Source: Taxillus chinensis
Lineage: Eukaryota > Streptophyta > Magnoliopsida > Santalales > Loranthaceae
Assembly: GCA_023512835.1 (NCBI GenBank)
Contig: CM042091.1
Span: 42,298,107 to 42,362,106 of the forward strand
Length of the DNA stretch: 64,000 nucleotides
Direction of reading: 5' to 3'
The position numbers and the translations under genes are program-made. The notes beneath the pieces were generated by a model. That model was not told the origin of the DNA. It did no database searches and saw nothing but the letters and a program-made list of their open reading frames with translations. This document shows, one piece after another, positions 22,691 through 34,060 of this stretch (within the stretch, counting starts at the first letter, position 1; each line of letters starts with the position of its first letter).

Positions 22691-23074
22691 TGTCACGGGG
22701 TCAGCCTTTATAGCAGCTTAACCCGTGCGGCACCTAGTTCCCACCCGTACGAAGGAACGCTAGGTTAGCCTAACTCGTCGCATTTCGATCGGAAACCATC
22801 GATCCGTTGTAAAGCAATTGTGTAGTGAAGCGCTTAGCGGAAAAACGATTGAACGAAGGCAACGAACGATTGTATTGATTGCTTGAAAGCTTTACAACAT
22901 CACTCCCCTACATATAGATGTTAACACTTTTCTGGCTATGTCACCAGGAGACATCATATATGATCGAAATCTAAAATCTCTACAACTCACTCTATAAGCT
23001 AAATACAACACTTTACAAGGGGAAAATACCCCAAAATAGCCTAAGTGTGCTAGGATAAGCCTCGGTCCGTGACA
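22691..23074 (-). repeat. Gypsy-D 5' LTR
   Basis: A 384-bp LTR next to the PBS (22677-22688 on the minus strand, TGGTATCAGAGC, spacer 22689-22690). Termini are TGTCACGG/CCGTGACA. It is longer than the 3' copy by a 3-base AGC near 22716. Confidence 0.92.
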
Positions 23075-23078
23075 GGCG

Positions 23079-23478
23079 GCATCTGAGCCGCTGCCATGGA
23101 TCTGGTACGCACGCCGTGGGTCTGGTACGCACGTCGTGGATGATGGAGTCGATGCAAGTGATAATAGTGGGTGATGGAGTCGGCGCCATATATTAAATCA
23201 AATAATTTAAAAATAATACTAATAATAATACTAATAATAAAGATAATGTTGTGCTTGGACTGGTTTGGTATGTCAAATATATACATTGTGTGGGCTTGAA
23301 ACTTATAGTGTAAATATTGTAAGTATTATTTGGCTGATATTTATAATTTAGCATCAAAGATATTATCTATGGTGTGTTTCCATTAATTTGACATTAAAAA
23401 CTTAATTTAGTTGTGCTTGATAATATTAATTTGATATTTAAAAAAAGATATTTGTGACTTGATATTAGTTATTTGATG

Positions 23479-23509
<31 letters not shown>

Positions 23510-24447
23510 TAGTTATACCAATTATGGGATTACTGAGTTAGTGTTTAATGCATGTGGATTTGGTGATTAGAATTGGTGTTGTAAATTATGTGTGGATGTA
23601 ATAAATTGGTATTTATTAATTATGTATGTGGACTATGTGATAAATTGGTGTTTATTAATTATGGGTGTTGATTTTGTGATGAGATTGGTTGGGTTAACTG
23701 CGGGTTCCACATAGGGCTAGCAAGAGGCCGCAGGTCCCCTATTTGGCTGGTAACCCAGGTCTCATATGTGGCAGGTTGTCAGAGACACCACAGGTCCCAT
23801 ATATGGCTGTCTAGTAGTAATATGAATTCCTGGAGTTGTTAGCGGGAATCCCGTGGATGGATGAATGGCTGGTGTGAACCTTTAATGATGAAAATGTGAT
23901 GTGATGTCTTATTTGTGATTTAATGAAATTTAATTGTGATAGAATGTGACACTACACTAGCACAAGCATACACTGATCATAAAGACTTAGGAATTCATGT
24001 AATAGAGTTCTGGAGATGGGGATCACCTACTGGGCATTTGTGCTCACCCTACTTTTTTTTTTTATTTCCTACAAGTTTTAGGGAGTAGCTGGTGGAGCCA
24101 TAGTGAAGCAGGACGGAACATCCTTGGTGTAGAATTTATTTAGTAGACGATTTATTTTTATTTTATTTTATCATTTTATTTCCCAGACTTGGGTCCGTGG
24201 CAGTTGTAGAACCTTGTTGGTGAAACTTATATGTGAGCTATTCTGTGTGTTGGATATTGTGGGAATTGAATGCAATGTCATATCATTTTAATAAATCTTG
24301 AATTGAATACATTGGGAAGTACAATTCTACCCCTATTATGGAGTTGTACATGATTGGGTTGAACACTAATCCCCTCGACCCCTGTAGTGTGGGTGTGGGG
24401 AAGTCGTGTTCCTAGTTCTGTTGTTTTCAGGATTTGGGGGCGTGACA
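23079..24447 (+). repeat. LARD 5' LTR, right part
   Basis: Resumes after the gypsy-D duplication (GGCG, 23075-23078) with GCATCTGAGCCGC, matching the 3' LTR from about 29479 on. It ends GGGGGCGTGACA at 24447. It contains an AT microsatellite (about 23479-23502) that is much shorter than in the 3' LTR. The PBS TGGTATCAGAGCGGTC starts at 24451 after a 3-base spacer. Confidence 0.9.
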
Positions 24448-27400
24448 AGTTGGTATCAGAGCGGTCGATTTAGTGGACCTAGCATAGTAGGGTGATTGAT
24501 TGAAACTTTGGAGCTTGGGAGACATTAAGGAGGGCGCCTGATCAACGCAGTCCTTAATGGTGTCCTTGGTTACCTTAGTGTTAGTCATCATTGGATGCAT
24601 TGGGATGGGTGCATACATGACATGACATTGCTTGTATATTTAGGGCACTAGAATTGGTTGCGCTTGATACTCTGATGATGTTTGACTTTATAGCTGTGAA
24701 ATTTCTTGAAATTGCTTGGAATGATTTGCGTAGTTGCTTGTTAATGACTTACATTGTTTTGGATTAACCTGTATTGTTCTGAGCTGATTCAAGTACTATA
24801 TGCTAGAGTATTCCCTTTCGCTTTATATTATTATGATGCTGTGGTAGGGGAAATATGAACCCTACCGATTGTTTGATGGCTTGGGTAGCCAATTACATGA
24901 TTGGGCAAATGTGATTGATTTCAGGGGAAAATGGACCCCATTGGGATATGATGGGGACCAATTGGGTCATGCTTGTTTTGGTTGATTGATTGATGGATGT
25001 GTATAGGTGAGGAGCAATGTCTCATTGATGACAGTTGAGACTTATGAGTTCTATGTGGTGTAGACTTAGGGATCACTACTTGGGAGTGATAATTGCATTT
25101 TATTTGTGCTTTATGACAAATATTTATGCAATAATTTGAACTTAATTGCTTATTTTAATTATGTAAATTCTATTCATCGATATTTTGAGCTTTAGTGTAA
25201 TTTGTTTTTTTTAAATGCAATTTTAGAGAAATTTAAAATGTACTTTGAGTGATTTGGATTACGTGGCATAATTTAATGCATTTTTAAAAAAAATATTCTA
25301 AATTTCTTATTTTACCATGTTTTTAATTATTTTGTAGAATTAATATTAATTCTATAAAATTGATGGGGAAATTTCTATGAATTTTTACTGTTTATTTATT
25401 TATCCATTTTAATATTAATTTTTTTTGGACTAAGGAAATTTTGGGGAGAAGAGCTTTTGCATGTGGAGATATGATTAATTTATTTTGGTGAGAGTTAATT
25501 ATTTAAAAAAATGTGTGTGAGATTTACTTGGCATGAATTTATGGAATTAAATTGATGGGTGTATGAATTGAGAGAATTAATATTTAAAAAAAATCGTATG
25601 GAGTCACGAGTGAGGTAAAGTAATTTGTAATTATCTCTTGAAAGGGGTGTTAGAGCCTACTTATTTACTTGTTATGGACTTACGAGTCATGATTGTTTTC
25701 CCTATGATGTGAATTGATGTATCATGTTTGTCTAACGTGTGGTATATAGAGTAGTAGCAAAAGAATTGGATGGTTGGAAAAATGTAACTTAATAAAAGTA
25801 AAACATGAAGTACAACAATGGTAAATGATGGAATAAATTATTCAAGGATTAAATAGTGCAGTGAATATAATAATAAAGCAGAAACTAACAACTGTTATGA
25901 CTAGTAATATATACTAATCAGATATTAGGCTTAAATATTATGAGAAAATGATGATGGGATTGGTAGATTCAATAATGGTTTATTTTTGTTTTAAGGCAAT
26001 TGAAGGGTAGATGTGCCAATGAGTGGGGGAGATAGTGATGACATAGTTTTTTGGAATGGGAGTAGAAAATTCATATCCTTTCAATAAAATATTTTAATAA
26101 CTTGTATTTTCAAAAATGTTAATGAGTAGATGATTTAGAAGGTGATTAAATAATCTGAGAAATAATGGGAGCTATATTGCTTATGACTTTAAGGTATAGT
26201 TAAATGTTGAATCTGTATATCAATTTTTCAGTCGTCATATGTTGACTTGGTTAAATGTTACTAGTCAGTTGAAATGCTATATAAGATTTTGGTTGAATGT
26301 TAGTGAATAGTGTTGAGCATTCTTGGGTATGCCTTTTTCCTTGACTCGATTGTCATTATAATTGTGTAAATATTGATGGGTTGTTGGCCTGCTTGTTTTT
26401 GAGTAGTTGCTCGTTGTTGGTTGCATGCACCTTGTGTGGTGTTGGCTTGTGGTGGACTATGTTGGTGCGTGTAACCGGTTATTGATAAGAATGGTAAATA
26501 TACAATAAAACTAAAAAAACATAAATAATATACTTACAACACTAGTAACAATAGTAAATAAATGAATAAATAATGATGATTAACTCTATGTTAAATATTA
26601 TTGTGATTCATGTCGATTAATGTCAATGTGGATTACCACATTGTATGATTGTTTGGATATTCTTCATATGATAAGGCGTGCAAATGACATGTTGTGGACT
26701 TTTGCCCTATTTTGGGGTATAGTTGTGTGATACGACTACATGTGTTATTTGATATAATGTGAACGCATATTATTGTGCTGTGCTTGAGAGGGTGCTATCT
26801 GGAATTGTGGGAGCATGTGTGGCTGTGGAGCCTGCGTGGCTATGGTTATGGTAGCCTGTGTGGTTGTGGAGCCTGTGTGGTTGTGGATATGGAAGCCTGT
26901 GTGGCTGTAGCTGTGATTGTGCTTGCTTGGTTGTCTTAATTATAAATATTATTTTTAACCTGCTTATTTATTATGATGTGTGATTGAGATGTGTACTGTG
27001 TTGTGTATCTATGCCTGAGTGTAACAATGATAGTATTTCTTATTGTTGTCTTGTTTCACTTTGACTGGTTTGTTGTTAGTTACATACATTATTATTTTGT
27101 GTGGTGACACGTGGTGAAACTAGGATGGACCTTGTTTATTGATCGTTTGGCTGGATTGATTGGTGGTAAGCATGATGATGTGGAATTGGTGAACGGTTTA
27201 TGGTGGGATTAGCTTGATGAGCTTTCCCTTGGTGATGTTAGTATGACGTGTTGTTGTGATAGCCGAGTTTGTTGCTTGTTTATGGAGTCCTCTCTGTAAG
27301 GGGACTTGGTTGTAATTCAATGACATCTTACATTGTTTGGTGGAGCCTATTAGGGTACGACCTTTCTTCCCCTACATGGGAGTATATGTTATTCACATAA

Positions 27401-28677
27401 TTATTGATATTTTGATGTTGTTTTGTTTGGTTTTTCTATCTATGATTGTTGCATGGCCGATATGCGTTTTTAATATGCGGTCATGACTCATAAAACATTG
27501 TGTACTTGTTGTGGTTGTTAGGGGATATTAGTTATATGAGGGTAGGTTGTTGGACTTTCGTAATGCAATATTTAATTGAGGTGGTGCGTTTACCCTGTTG
27601 ATCTAAGCTGATAGTGCTTTGATGGATTTTTGGGTTATAATGTTAATCCTTATTGTTTTGGGTTCTATTAGATTGGTTAGTTTTGATGGTGATGTTGGCA
27701 CCACTTGGAATAATTTTGAGGTAGTGTATGGTCGGTTGTGGAGTTGTTAGTATGGTGTTGTTTCGTTAATGATTCGTTATGATGGTCATTTAGCGGATTA
27801 ATTACAAAGGGTTACTGGTAGTGGTTCGATATTGGGTATTTGGCGTGCAGTGGTTGTGTGTGGTGCAATCTATTAATTTGATTGGTTATTGGATTTTAAT
27901 AGGTGATCATATCGACTATGATCCAGTGATTTATGTTGAGGTGTCAGTTGAACTATGTTGAGGTGTCCATTTAACCTTGTTGTTGTTACCATGACTATCC
28001 GTAGTCTAGAGTTACCACTAGAGTTGGGTGAGTTATGCTGCGTTTCAAGTGACTTAATTAAGGATGTGTTACCCGAATATCTAAGCCTTGTTGTGTTGGC
28101 AAGGGATCATAAATAATTTATAGAAGGATGATAACCCCCCCGCCAACCTCTCCTTACGTTAAATGGTTAGTGGATGCGTTGTTAGTTCATGGGAATGTAA
28201 ATCTATAAATACCTTGTTGCTTCGTAATGGTTAATGGTATGTCCTAAAGCATTGTGCTGGCTCATGGCTGATGGACTAAGCGTTGCCCTATTGTTAGGAC
28301 TGTTGCTGGTTAGTCTTTTCGGGGACGAAAAGTCCTAAGGGGGTGAGAATGTAAGAATTTTTTCGATATCGTGTCATGTGTGTTTGTTTTATGTTATTTT
28401 GTTTGTTGTATGTTGTTCTCATAATTATATTCATGTGCTTAGTTATTGATTAAGAGCACATGCTAGTTTCGGTCTATGGTAGATATTGTATCATCTCGGC
28501 GCTTGTGGGTTAATAAATTTGTAAGATGGTTTGGGTGTGTTAGAATAGGTGTCAATAATTATATTCACGTGGGTGTGGGCTTGGTTGGATATCGAGGTCT
28601 ATGACGTCTTATGAGGATAATTGTGACATTTGATTCAGTTGGCTTTTCGAGGACGAAAAGTTCTAAGGTAGGGAGGA
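24448..28677 (+). other. LARD internal region, no coding capacity seen
   Basis: 4.2 kb of AT- and GT-rich sequence between PBS and polypurine tract. I found no gag, protease, RT or integrase motif in any frame and no long open frame. Visible structure is limited to a short repeat with unit AGCCTGTGTGG (about 26820-26900) and the two hairpin-polypurine modules at the 3' end. It may hold packaging or priming signals, which cannot be read directly. Confidence 0.8.
28315..28677 (+). promoter_or_regulatory. Two hairpin-polypurine modules before the LARD 3' LTR
   Basis: Module 1: CTTTTCG-GGGA-CGAAAAG (28315-28332), TCCTAAGGGGGTGAGAA, then TGTAAGAATTT, which looks like an LTR start but is not one here. 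Module 2: CTTTTCG-AGGA-CGAAAAG (28643-28660), TTCTAAGGTAGGGAGGA, then the true LTR start TGTAAGGATCC at 28678. The layout matches gypsy-B. Confidence 0.8.
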
Positions 28678-29146
28678 TGTAAGGATCCGTATATGTGTTA
28701 GAATAACTTATAATCTATATTTGATGTTAAGAAAGTTATTTTGAAAATGTAGCCATTAATACGATCATTTTGATAATATTTGAGCCTAATTTGAGGTCCA
28801 CAAGCCTCCAGAGGTTATTTAATAAATTTTGGGAGTTAAATTGAGAGTTAATAAGTGAAAATTTGAATTTTGAAAGGCTTTTTGGAAATTATTAAGGAAT
28901 AGGACGAATTTTAATTAAAAATAAGGTTTTGGGGTTTTATTATTTATTATAACTTTGTTTTGAGAAACCCTAGCCGTCGGAGGAGAGTTCTTAGTGTTCT
29001 TCGCGTTCTTCATCGTTCTTCGCCGATTCTAGACCGTTCCTGCGAGTTTAATCCTTTCGGAAGGCAAGAGGTAGGTGATTCTTAATCCTTGATTAGCCTA
29101 TTGCATGAACGCATATCGTAGAATCAATATGGGTTGAAGTTTTATA

Positions 29147-29197
<51 letters not shown>

Positions 29198-29876
29198 AAT
29201 TCTATGTATGAGTCGTTGTCGTTGGTGCGTGTGCGTTGAAGCAACCTTGCTGGCGTGGAGGTGGAAGAAGAGCAGCGGCAAATACCGGCCGTGCGGTGGA
29301 GATGGAAGTGGAGGGGGCAGTGGCGACTGCCGCCTCACATGGAGATGGGAGAAGGGGAAGGGGCGGCAGCAACCGCCGCCTGTGGAATGTCCGTGCACCC
29401 CGTGCACCTGCGCGCCGCCCGCGCTCGCGCGCCCGAACGTCTTGCCGCGTTGGTGTAGAAGGAGAGAAGGGGGTGGCGGCATCTGAGCCGCTGCCATGGA
29501 TCTGGTACGCACGCCGTGGGTCTGGTACGCACGTCGTGGATGATGGAGTCGGTGCAAGTGATAATAGTGGGTGATGGAGTCGGCGCCGTATATTAAATCA
29601 AATAATTTAAAAATAATACTAATAATAATATTAATAATAAAGATAATGTTATGCTTGGACTGGTTTGGTATGTCAAATATATACATTGTGTGGGCTTGAA
29701 ACTTATAGTGTAAATATTGTAAGTATTATTGGGCTGATATTTATAATTTAGCATCAAAGATATTATCTGTGGTGTGTTTCCATTAATTTGACATTAAAAA
29801 CTTAATTTAGTTGTGCTTGATAACATTAATTTGATATTTAAAAAAAAATATTTGTGGCTTGATATTAGTTATTTGA

Positions 29877-29946
<70 letters not shown>

Positions 29947-30886
29947 ATAGTTATACCAATTATGAGATTATTGAGTTAGTGTTTAATGCATGTGGATTTG
30001 GTGATTAGAATTGGTGTTGTAAATTATGTGTGGATGTGATATATTGGTATTTATTAATTATGTGTGTGGACTATGTGATAAATTGGTGTTTATTAATTAT
30101 GGGTGTTGATTTTGTGATGAGATTGGTTGGGTTAACTACGGGTTCCACATAGGGCTGGCAAGAGGCCGCAGGTCCCCTATTTGGTTGGTAACCCAGGTCC
30201 CATATGTGGCAGGTTGTCAGAGAAACCACAGGTCCCACATATGGCTGTCTAGTAGTGATATGAATTCCTGGAGTTGGTAGCGGGAATCCCGTGGATAGAT
30301 GAATGGCCGGTGTGAACCTTTAATGATGGAAATGTGATGTGATGTCTTATTTGTGATTTAATGAAATTTAATTGTGATAGAATGTGACACTACACTAGCA
30401 CAAGCATACACTGATCATACAGACTTAGGAATTCATGTAATAGAGTAATGGAGATGGGGATCACCTACTGGGCATTCGTGCTCACTTTACTTTATTTTTT
30501 TTATTTCCTACAGGTTATAGGGAGTAGCTGGTGGAGCCATAATGAAGCAGGACGGAACATCCTTGGTGTAGAATTTATTTAGTAGACGATTTGTTTTTAT
30601 TTTATTTTATCATTTTATTTCCCAGACTTGGGTCCATGGCAGTTGTAGAACCTTGTTGGTGAAACATATATGTGAGTTATTCTGTGTGTTGGATATTGTG
30701 GGAATTGAATGCAATGTTGTATCATTTTAATAAATCTTGAATTGAATACATTGGGAAGTACAATTCTACCCCTATTGTGGAGTTATACATGATTGGGTTG
30801 AACACTAATCCCCTCGACCCCTGTAGTGTGGGTTTAGGGAAGTCACGTTCCTAGTTCTGTTGTTTTCAGGATTTTGGGGCGTGACA
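28678..30886 (+). repeat. LARD 3' LTR
   Basis: 2209 bp, TGTAAGGATCC to GGGGCGTGACA, uninterrupted, with the TSD ATCTC directly after it. It serves as reference for the split 5' LTR. Both microsatellites are longer here: (TA)n(TG)n at about 29149-29196 and (AT)n at about 29879-29942. Between them lies a GC-rich block (about 29215-29590). A minus-strand open frame of about 197 codons over this block is Pro/His-rich and composition-driven; I do not call it a gene. Confidence 0.9.
29879..29942. repeat. (AT)n microsatellite in LARD 3' LTR
   Basis: About 64 bp of uninterrupted AT, against about 24 bp at the same place in the 5' LTR (23479-23502). Confidence 0.9.
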
Positions 30887-31530
30887 ATCTCAACATTATA
30901 AGTCTTCATCCGTTGAATCAGACTTGTGAACCGTTTATAGATACTGTCCAATGACTCCTTTGGTTCACATCTGAAGGCTTCATACTCTTGTTTGAGCTTG
31001 GAGATCTTGTTATCCTGTATTTGCTCGTCTCCCTCGTGGATGAGACAGAGCTTGTCCCATACCTCCTTAGCAGTTTCAAGATCCTACACATCCGTGAACA
31101 TGTCATCGTCGAGTGCAGAGAAAAGTATGGTTTTTGCCTTGAAGTCGAGCTTTACTTTTCTCTGCTCTACCTTAGACCAACTATCTGGGTCTTTTGTCAT
31201 TAGCCGACCTCTCTGCATACTCTTTGGGGTGAAAGGTCCGTGCTTTATTGTTTCCCAGAGATAGGTGTCGAGCATGTCTAGGTGTGCTCTCATTCTCGCT
31301 TTCCATTTGGAAAAACGCGCGGGTGTGCACATAGGTACTTGGGAGGATAAGCCAGGGAAAACATCATAGAAGTCTTCTTGTTCTTTCTTGTTGCTGCTGG
31401 TACTCGGTTCTTCCTGCTCCTGATCTCTAGTCGCTCCTTCCTCTGGAGCACGGCTAGCTTCAAGTTCCTCAATAGGAACTGGAGCTTGCTCGGGAGCTGG
31501 AGCTACACTGCTGGAATCCATGTCGGCCAT
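30887..31530 (-). pseudogene. Copia-B gag N-terminal half
   Basis: Starts at ATG 31530 (MADMDSSSVAPAPEQAPVPI), 26 bases inside the PBS. After an acidic leader come the UBN2/DUF4219-type gag segments FSKWKARMRAHLDMLDTYLW, KHGPFTPKSM and KAKTILFSALDDDMFTDV. After a stop at 31084-31086 the frame continues as EAFRCEPKESLDSIYKRFT up to the LARD junction. Translation then resumes in the left half at 8091. Apart from that stop, this part is little damaged. Confidence 0.85.
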
Positions 31531-31555
31531 TTAGGGATCTCTACGGAGTTGTAGA

Positions 31556-31570
31556 ACTGCTCTGATACCA
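31556..31570 (-). promoter_or_regulatory. Copia-B primer-binding site
   Basis: On the minus strand TGGTATCAGAGCAGT; the first 12 bases match the initiator tRNA-Met 3' end exactly. A 2-base spacer lies next to the LTR. Confidence 0.88.
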
Positions 31571-32161
31571 ATTGTAGGTCCCAAAGTGAGTCTAGAGGGG
31601 GGGTGAATAGACTTTCTTCATGTGCGGAAGCTAGACTATTAGCTGGTTTTGGATTCCTCTACAGACGACTATGATGGAAGTATTTATGGAGAAGACGACA
31701 GTAGTATTGTGAAGATAACATGAGTGATGATAAACTATCAGACAAAACTGAGATAAGAGTAAATGAACTTTTCTCAACAGATCTCAGTTGTGAAAGAGAT
31801 GGTTTATGATAGATCGAAGTGTGGAAAACAAACAACACAGAGATCAAGACTTAATGAAAGTGCTAGATCTTTGATGAGTAACAAGGTTCGTGAATAATCA
31901 GATAGATTGCTCTTGTTCTCGATTCAACACGGCGCACAGCACTTCTTCGTTTTATCTCAGAGTCTCTCTCTGTCGTTTTTGGAACTCCTGCTGTTGGTTC
32001 TGCAAAGGATTATTTATTTCAAGTGTGACAGAACCATTTTCTTGTGTTCTGTGTGTTTCCTTCTTTTGAGAGAGAGGTTAAACTCTTGATTTTGTCATTA
32101 AGTGCGTGAGAGATATATTTTTAAGATTAAAGTGCTCGTGCGTCATGATGTCCATCCCGAC

Positions 32162-32600
32162 TAGAGCTTTAATGGACCAGAATTTTTCTGGTCCAGTCCG
32201 GTCCGCATGCGGACACGGACCAGTCCGCGGACCGGTCCATATTTATTTATTTATTTAAAAACTTATTATAAGTAAATTTTATTTAAAATAATTTAAAATT
32301 TATATTTAATAGTTTATATTTCTAAATATTTATTTTAAAATTAATAAGTTTAGGCTATAGGTACTAATATATTAAGTAAAATGTATAATAGTTTTAAAAA
32401 AAATATTTTAAAAAAATAAAAAAGCCGGTCCGCGGACCGGTCCGTGTCCGCACGGATTTGGTCCGCATGGACCAGGCCTAAATGGACCGGTCCATTTAGG
32501 CCCGCGATTGTAATGGACCAGAATTTCTCTGGTCCAGTCCGCTCCAGTCTGCACGGACCACGGACTGGTCCGCGGACCGGCGGTCCATTTTACACCCCTA
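32162..32600. mobile_element. hAT-type MITE, 439 bp
   Basis: Flanked by the exact 8-bp duplication ATCCCGAC (32154-32161 and 32601-32608), the hAT signature. Imperfect terminal inverted repeats: TAGAGCTTTAATGGACC on the left and, reversed, TAGGGGTGTAAAATGGACC on the right. Subterminal parts are full of inverted GGACCGG/CCGGTCC units, and the centre is AT-rich with no reading frame. Non-autonomous. Confidence 0.88.
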
Positions 32601-32989
32601 ATCCCGACAGACTAACTTCCCGCCACTGAAAATGTGGAATGTCAGGGGATGGGTTGATCTACTTTGATTTGCAGATCAGATGCCCATACTGCGTATTTGG
32701 AATGCAGTCGATCTTGGCCGTTCATCTGTGGATGGTAGTTAGCAGCAATTAATGTGTCATTAATGCGCTCAACTGCTCAGGATGACGCAGACTTGCTGTA
32801 CAAACCCTAGCTGACAATATCGCTAAGTGAATGTGTTTAGGGTTATAAGTCTGCCTCAGAAGTAGATACCTCGTAGGTTCGGTGACTCAAAGATTTCAAT
32901 TAGAACCTGTAGGAAGATGCGAAGTTCTGCTTCAGGCTTTATAGTGTTTCTGCGAGTCTTCGAGGCTAGAGTTCAGGTTGGTTTAGCCT

Positions 32990-34060
32990 TTTGTGTCACT
33001 CCATTAACTGAAGTCTACGACTCTGCGAGTCTACGACTCTACGAGTCTGCGAATCTTCAAATGACGCTTAGAGTGACTTCTTCGTAGTCCGTCTGATCTA
33101 CCTGTTATTATAGCTACGAGTCTTCGACCCTAGCTCTGCGGGTCTACGACCTTCGGGTCTCTCAGTTTACTATATTTGACTAAGTGGTTCGGACAATCTT
33201 TGACTCTACGAGTCTTACACTTCACTTTTCTTCCTTAGTCTTTCACAGAGGCTCATAAACTGAGTTTCTTGTATGGCTACGACCCTTCAGCTACAACTTT
33301 CAGCCATCGATCTCCAAGTCTGGAAGTGTGGCAATTTCTTTATAGTGACTGTATCCCTTGAGTCTACGAGTCTACGACTCTACGACCCTTGAATTACAGT
33401 TTCATTTGTTTTCCAGTCTTTATAGCATCGACTCTTCGACCTTCAACCTATGAGTCTACGAGTTCTGTTTTCTTAACAGTGTTTGAAGGTTTGGACTCTA
33501 CAACTTTCAACCTATGAGTCTACGAGTCCTGTTTGCTTAACACTGTTCGAAGGCTTCGATTCTACAACTTTCAATCTACGAGTCTGTGAGTCCTGTTTTC
33601 TTAACAGTGTTCGAAAGTTTCGATTCTACAACTTTTAATCTACGAGTCTGTGAGTCCTGTTTTCTTAACAGTGTTTGAAGGTTTCGACTCTACGAGTCTT
33701 CGAATCTAGTGGTAGTTTAAGTTCTGTTAATTGACTTAAGTATTTTTGGGGACTCTACAGTTGTACGGGCTACGAGTATACGAGTCATTTAGCGTTGGTT
33801 ACTATTCTTTAAAATTTTTCGACTCTACGAGTCTCCGAACTTGTTGATGCTTGCTGTAACTCTCTCTTTTCCGTACTACGACTCTACGACCTTCGACCCT
33901 GGATCTACGAGTCACCAGATGTTCTGTCACCATCTTGCTTCGAGTCTCCAGACCCTACGAGTCTGCGAGCCTCCCACCAACGTGTCCTGTGACAGTTTTA
34001 CTTCTACGAACTACGACTCTTCGACCCTACAACCTTCGGTTCTTCGAGTCTCCAGACTTA
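32990..34060. repeat. GACTC/GAGTC hairpin repeat array in copia-B LTR
   Basis: Dozens of degenerate copies of TCTACGAGTC and GACTCTACGA, many joined into a 13-bp inverted repeat GACTC-TAC-GAGTC. Higher-order units of about 80-90 bp with TGTTTTCTTAACAGTGTT recur at 33465-33680. No reading frame is supported here. Confidence 0.8.

Larger units (their letters stand above)
8864..23074 (-). mobile_element. Gypsy-D chromovirus, split by gypsy-B
   Basis: A minus-strand Ty3/gypsy element, 5.5 kb without its nested insertion. The 5' LTR is at 22691-23074, PBS TGGTATCAGAGC at 22677-22688, gag at 22622-21755 and 13046 downward, pol to 9220, and the 3' LTR at 8864-9244. The flanks share a 4-bp duplication GGCG (8860-8863 and 23075-23078). 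The LTR ends are an 8-bp inverted repeat, TGTCACGG/CCGTGACA. Gag, protease, RT, RNase H, integrase and chromodomain occur in gypsy order. The exact chromovirus lineage (Galadriel- or Reina-like) is not determined. Gypsy-C (48056-53565) is a second copy of the family. Confidence 0.9.
8092..30886 (+). mobile_element. LARD-type non-autonomous LTR retrotransposon
   Basis: A complete LTR element with 5-bp TSD ATCTC (8087-8091 and 30887-30891). Its LTRs are about 2.14 kb (8092-8863 joined to 23079-24447) and 2209 bp (28678-30886). The internal region is 24448-28677, with PBS TGGTATCAGAGCGGTC at 24451 and a polypurine tract before 28678. Without the nested gypsy-D it is about 8.58 kb. The internal 4.2 kb has no reading frame resembling gag or pol, which fits the LARD class. 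The LTR 3' end (GGGGCGTGACA) and the pre-PPT hairpin match the Tekay/Del-like gypsy-B, the probable source of proteins in trans. Confidence 0.85.

Noticed and set aside
29093..29686. A 197-codon minus-strand frame in the LARD 3' LTR
   Set aside because: It runs through a GC-rich block and low-complexity AT/TG repeats, has a composition-driven Pro/His content, and the same frame is broken in the 5' LTR.
32990..34060. A repeat array that could suggest CRISPR or a satellite locus
   Set aside because: The units vary in length and sequence without spacers, and they lie within a plant copia LTR.
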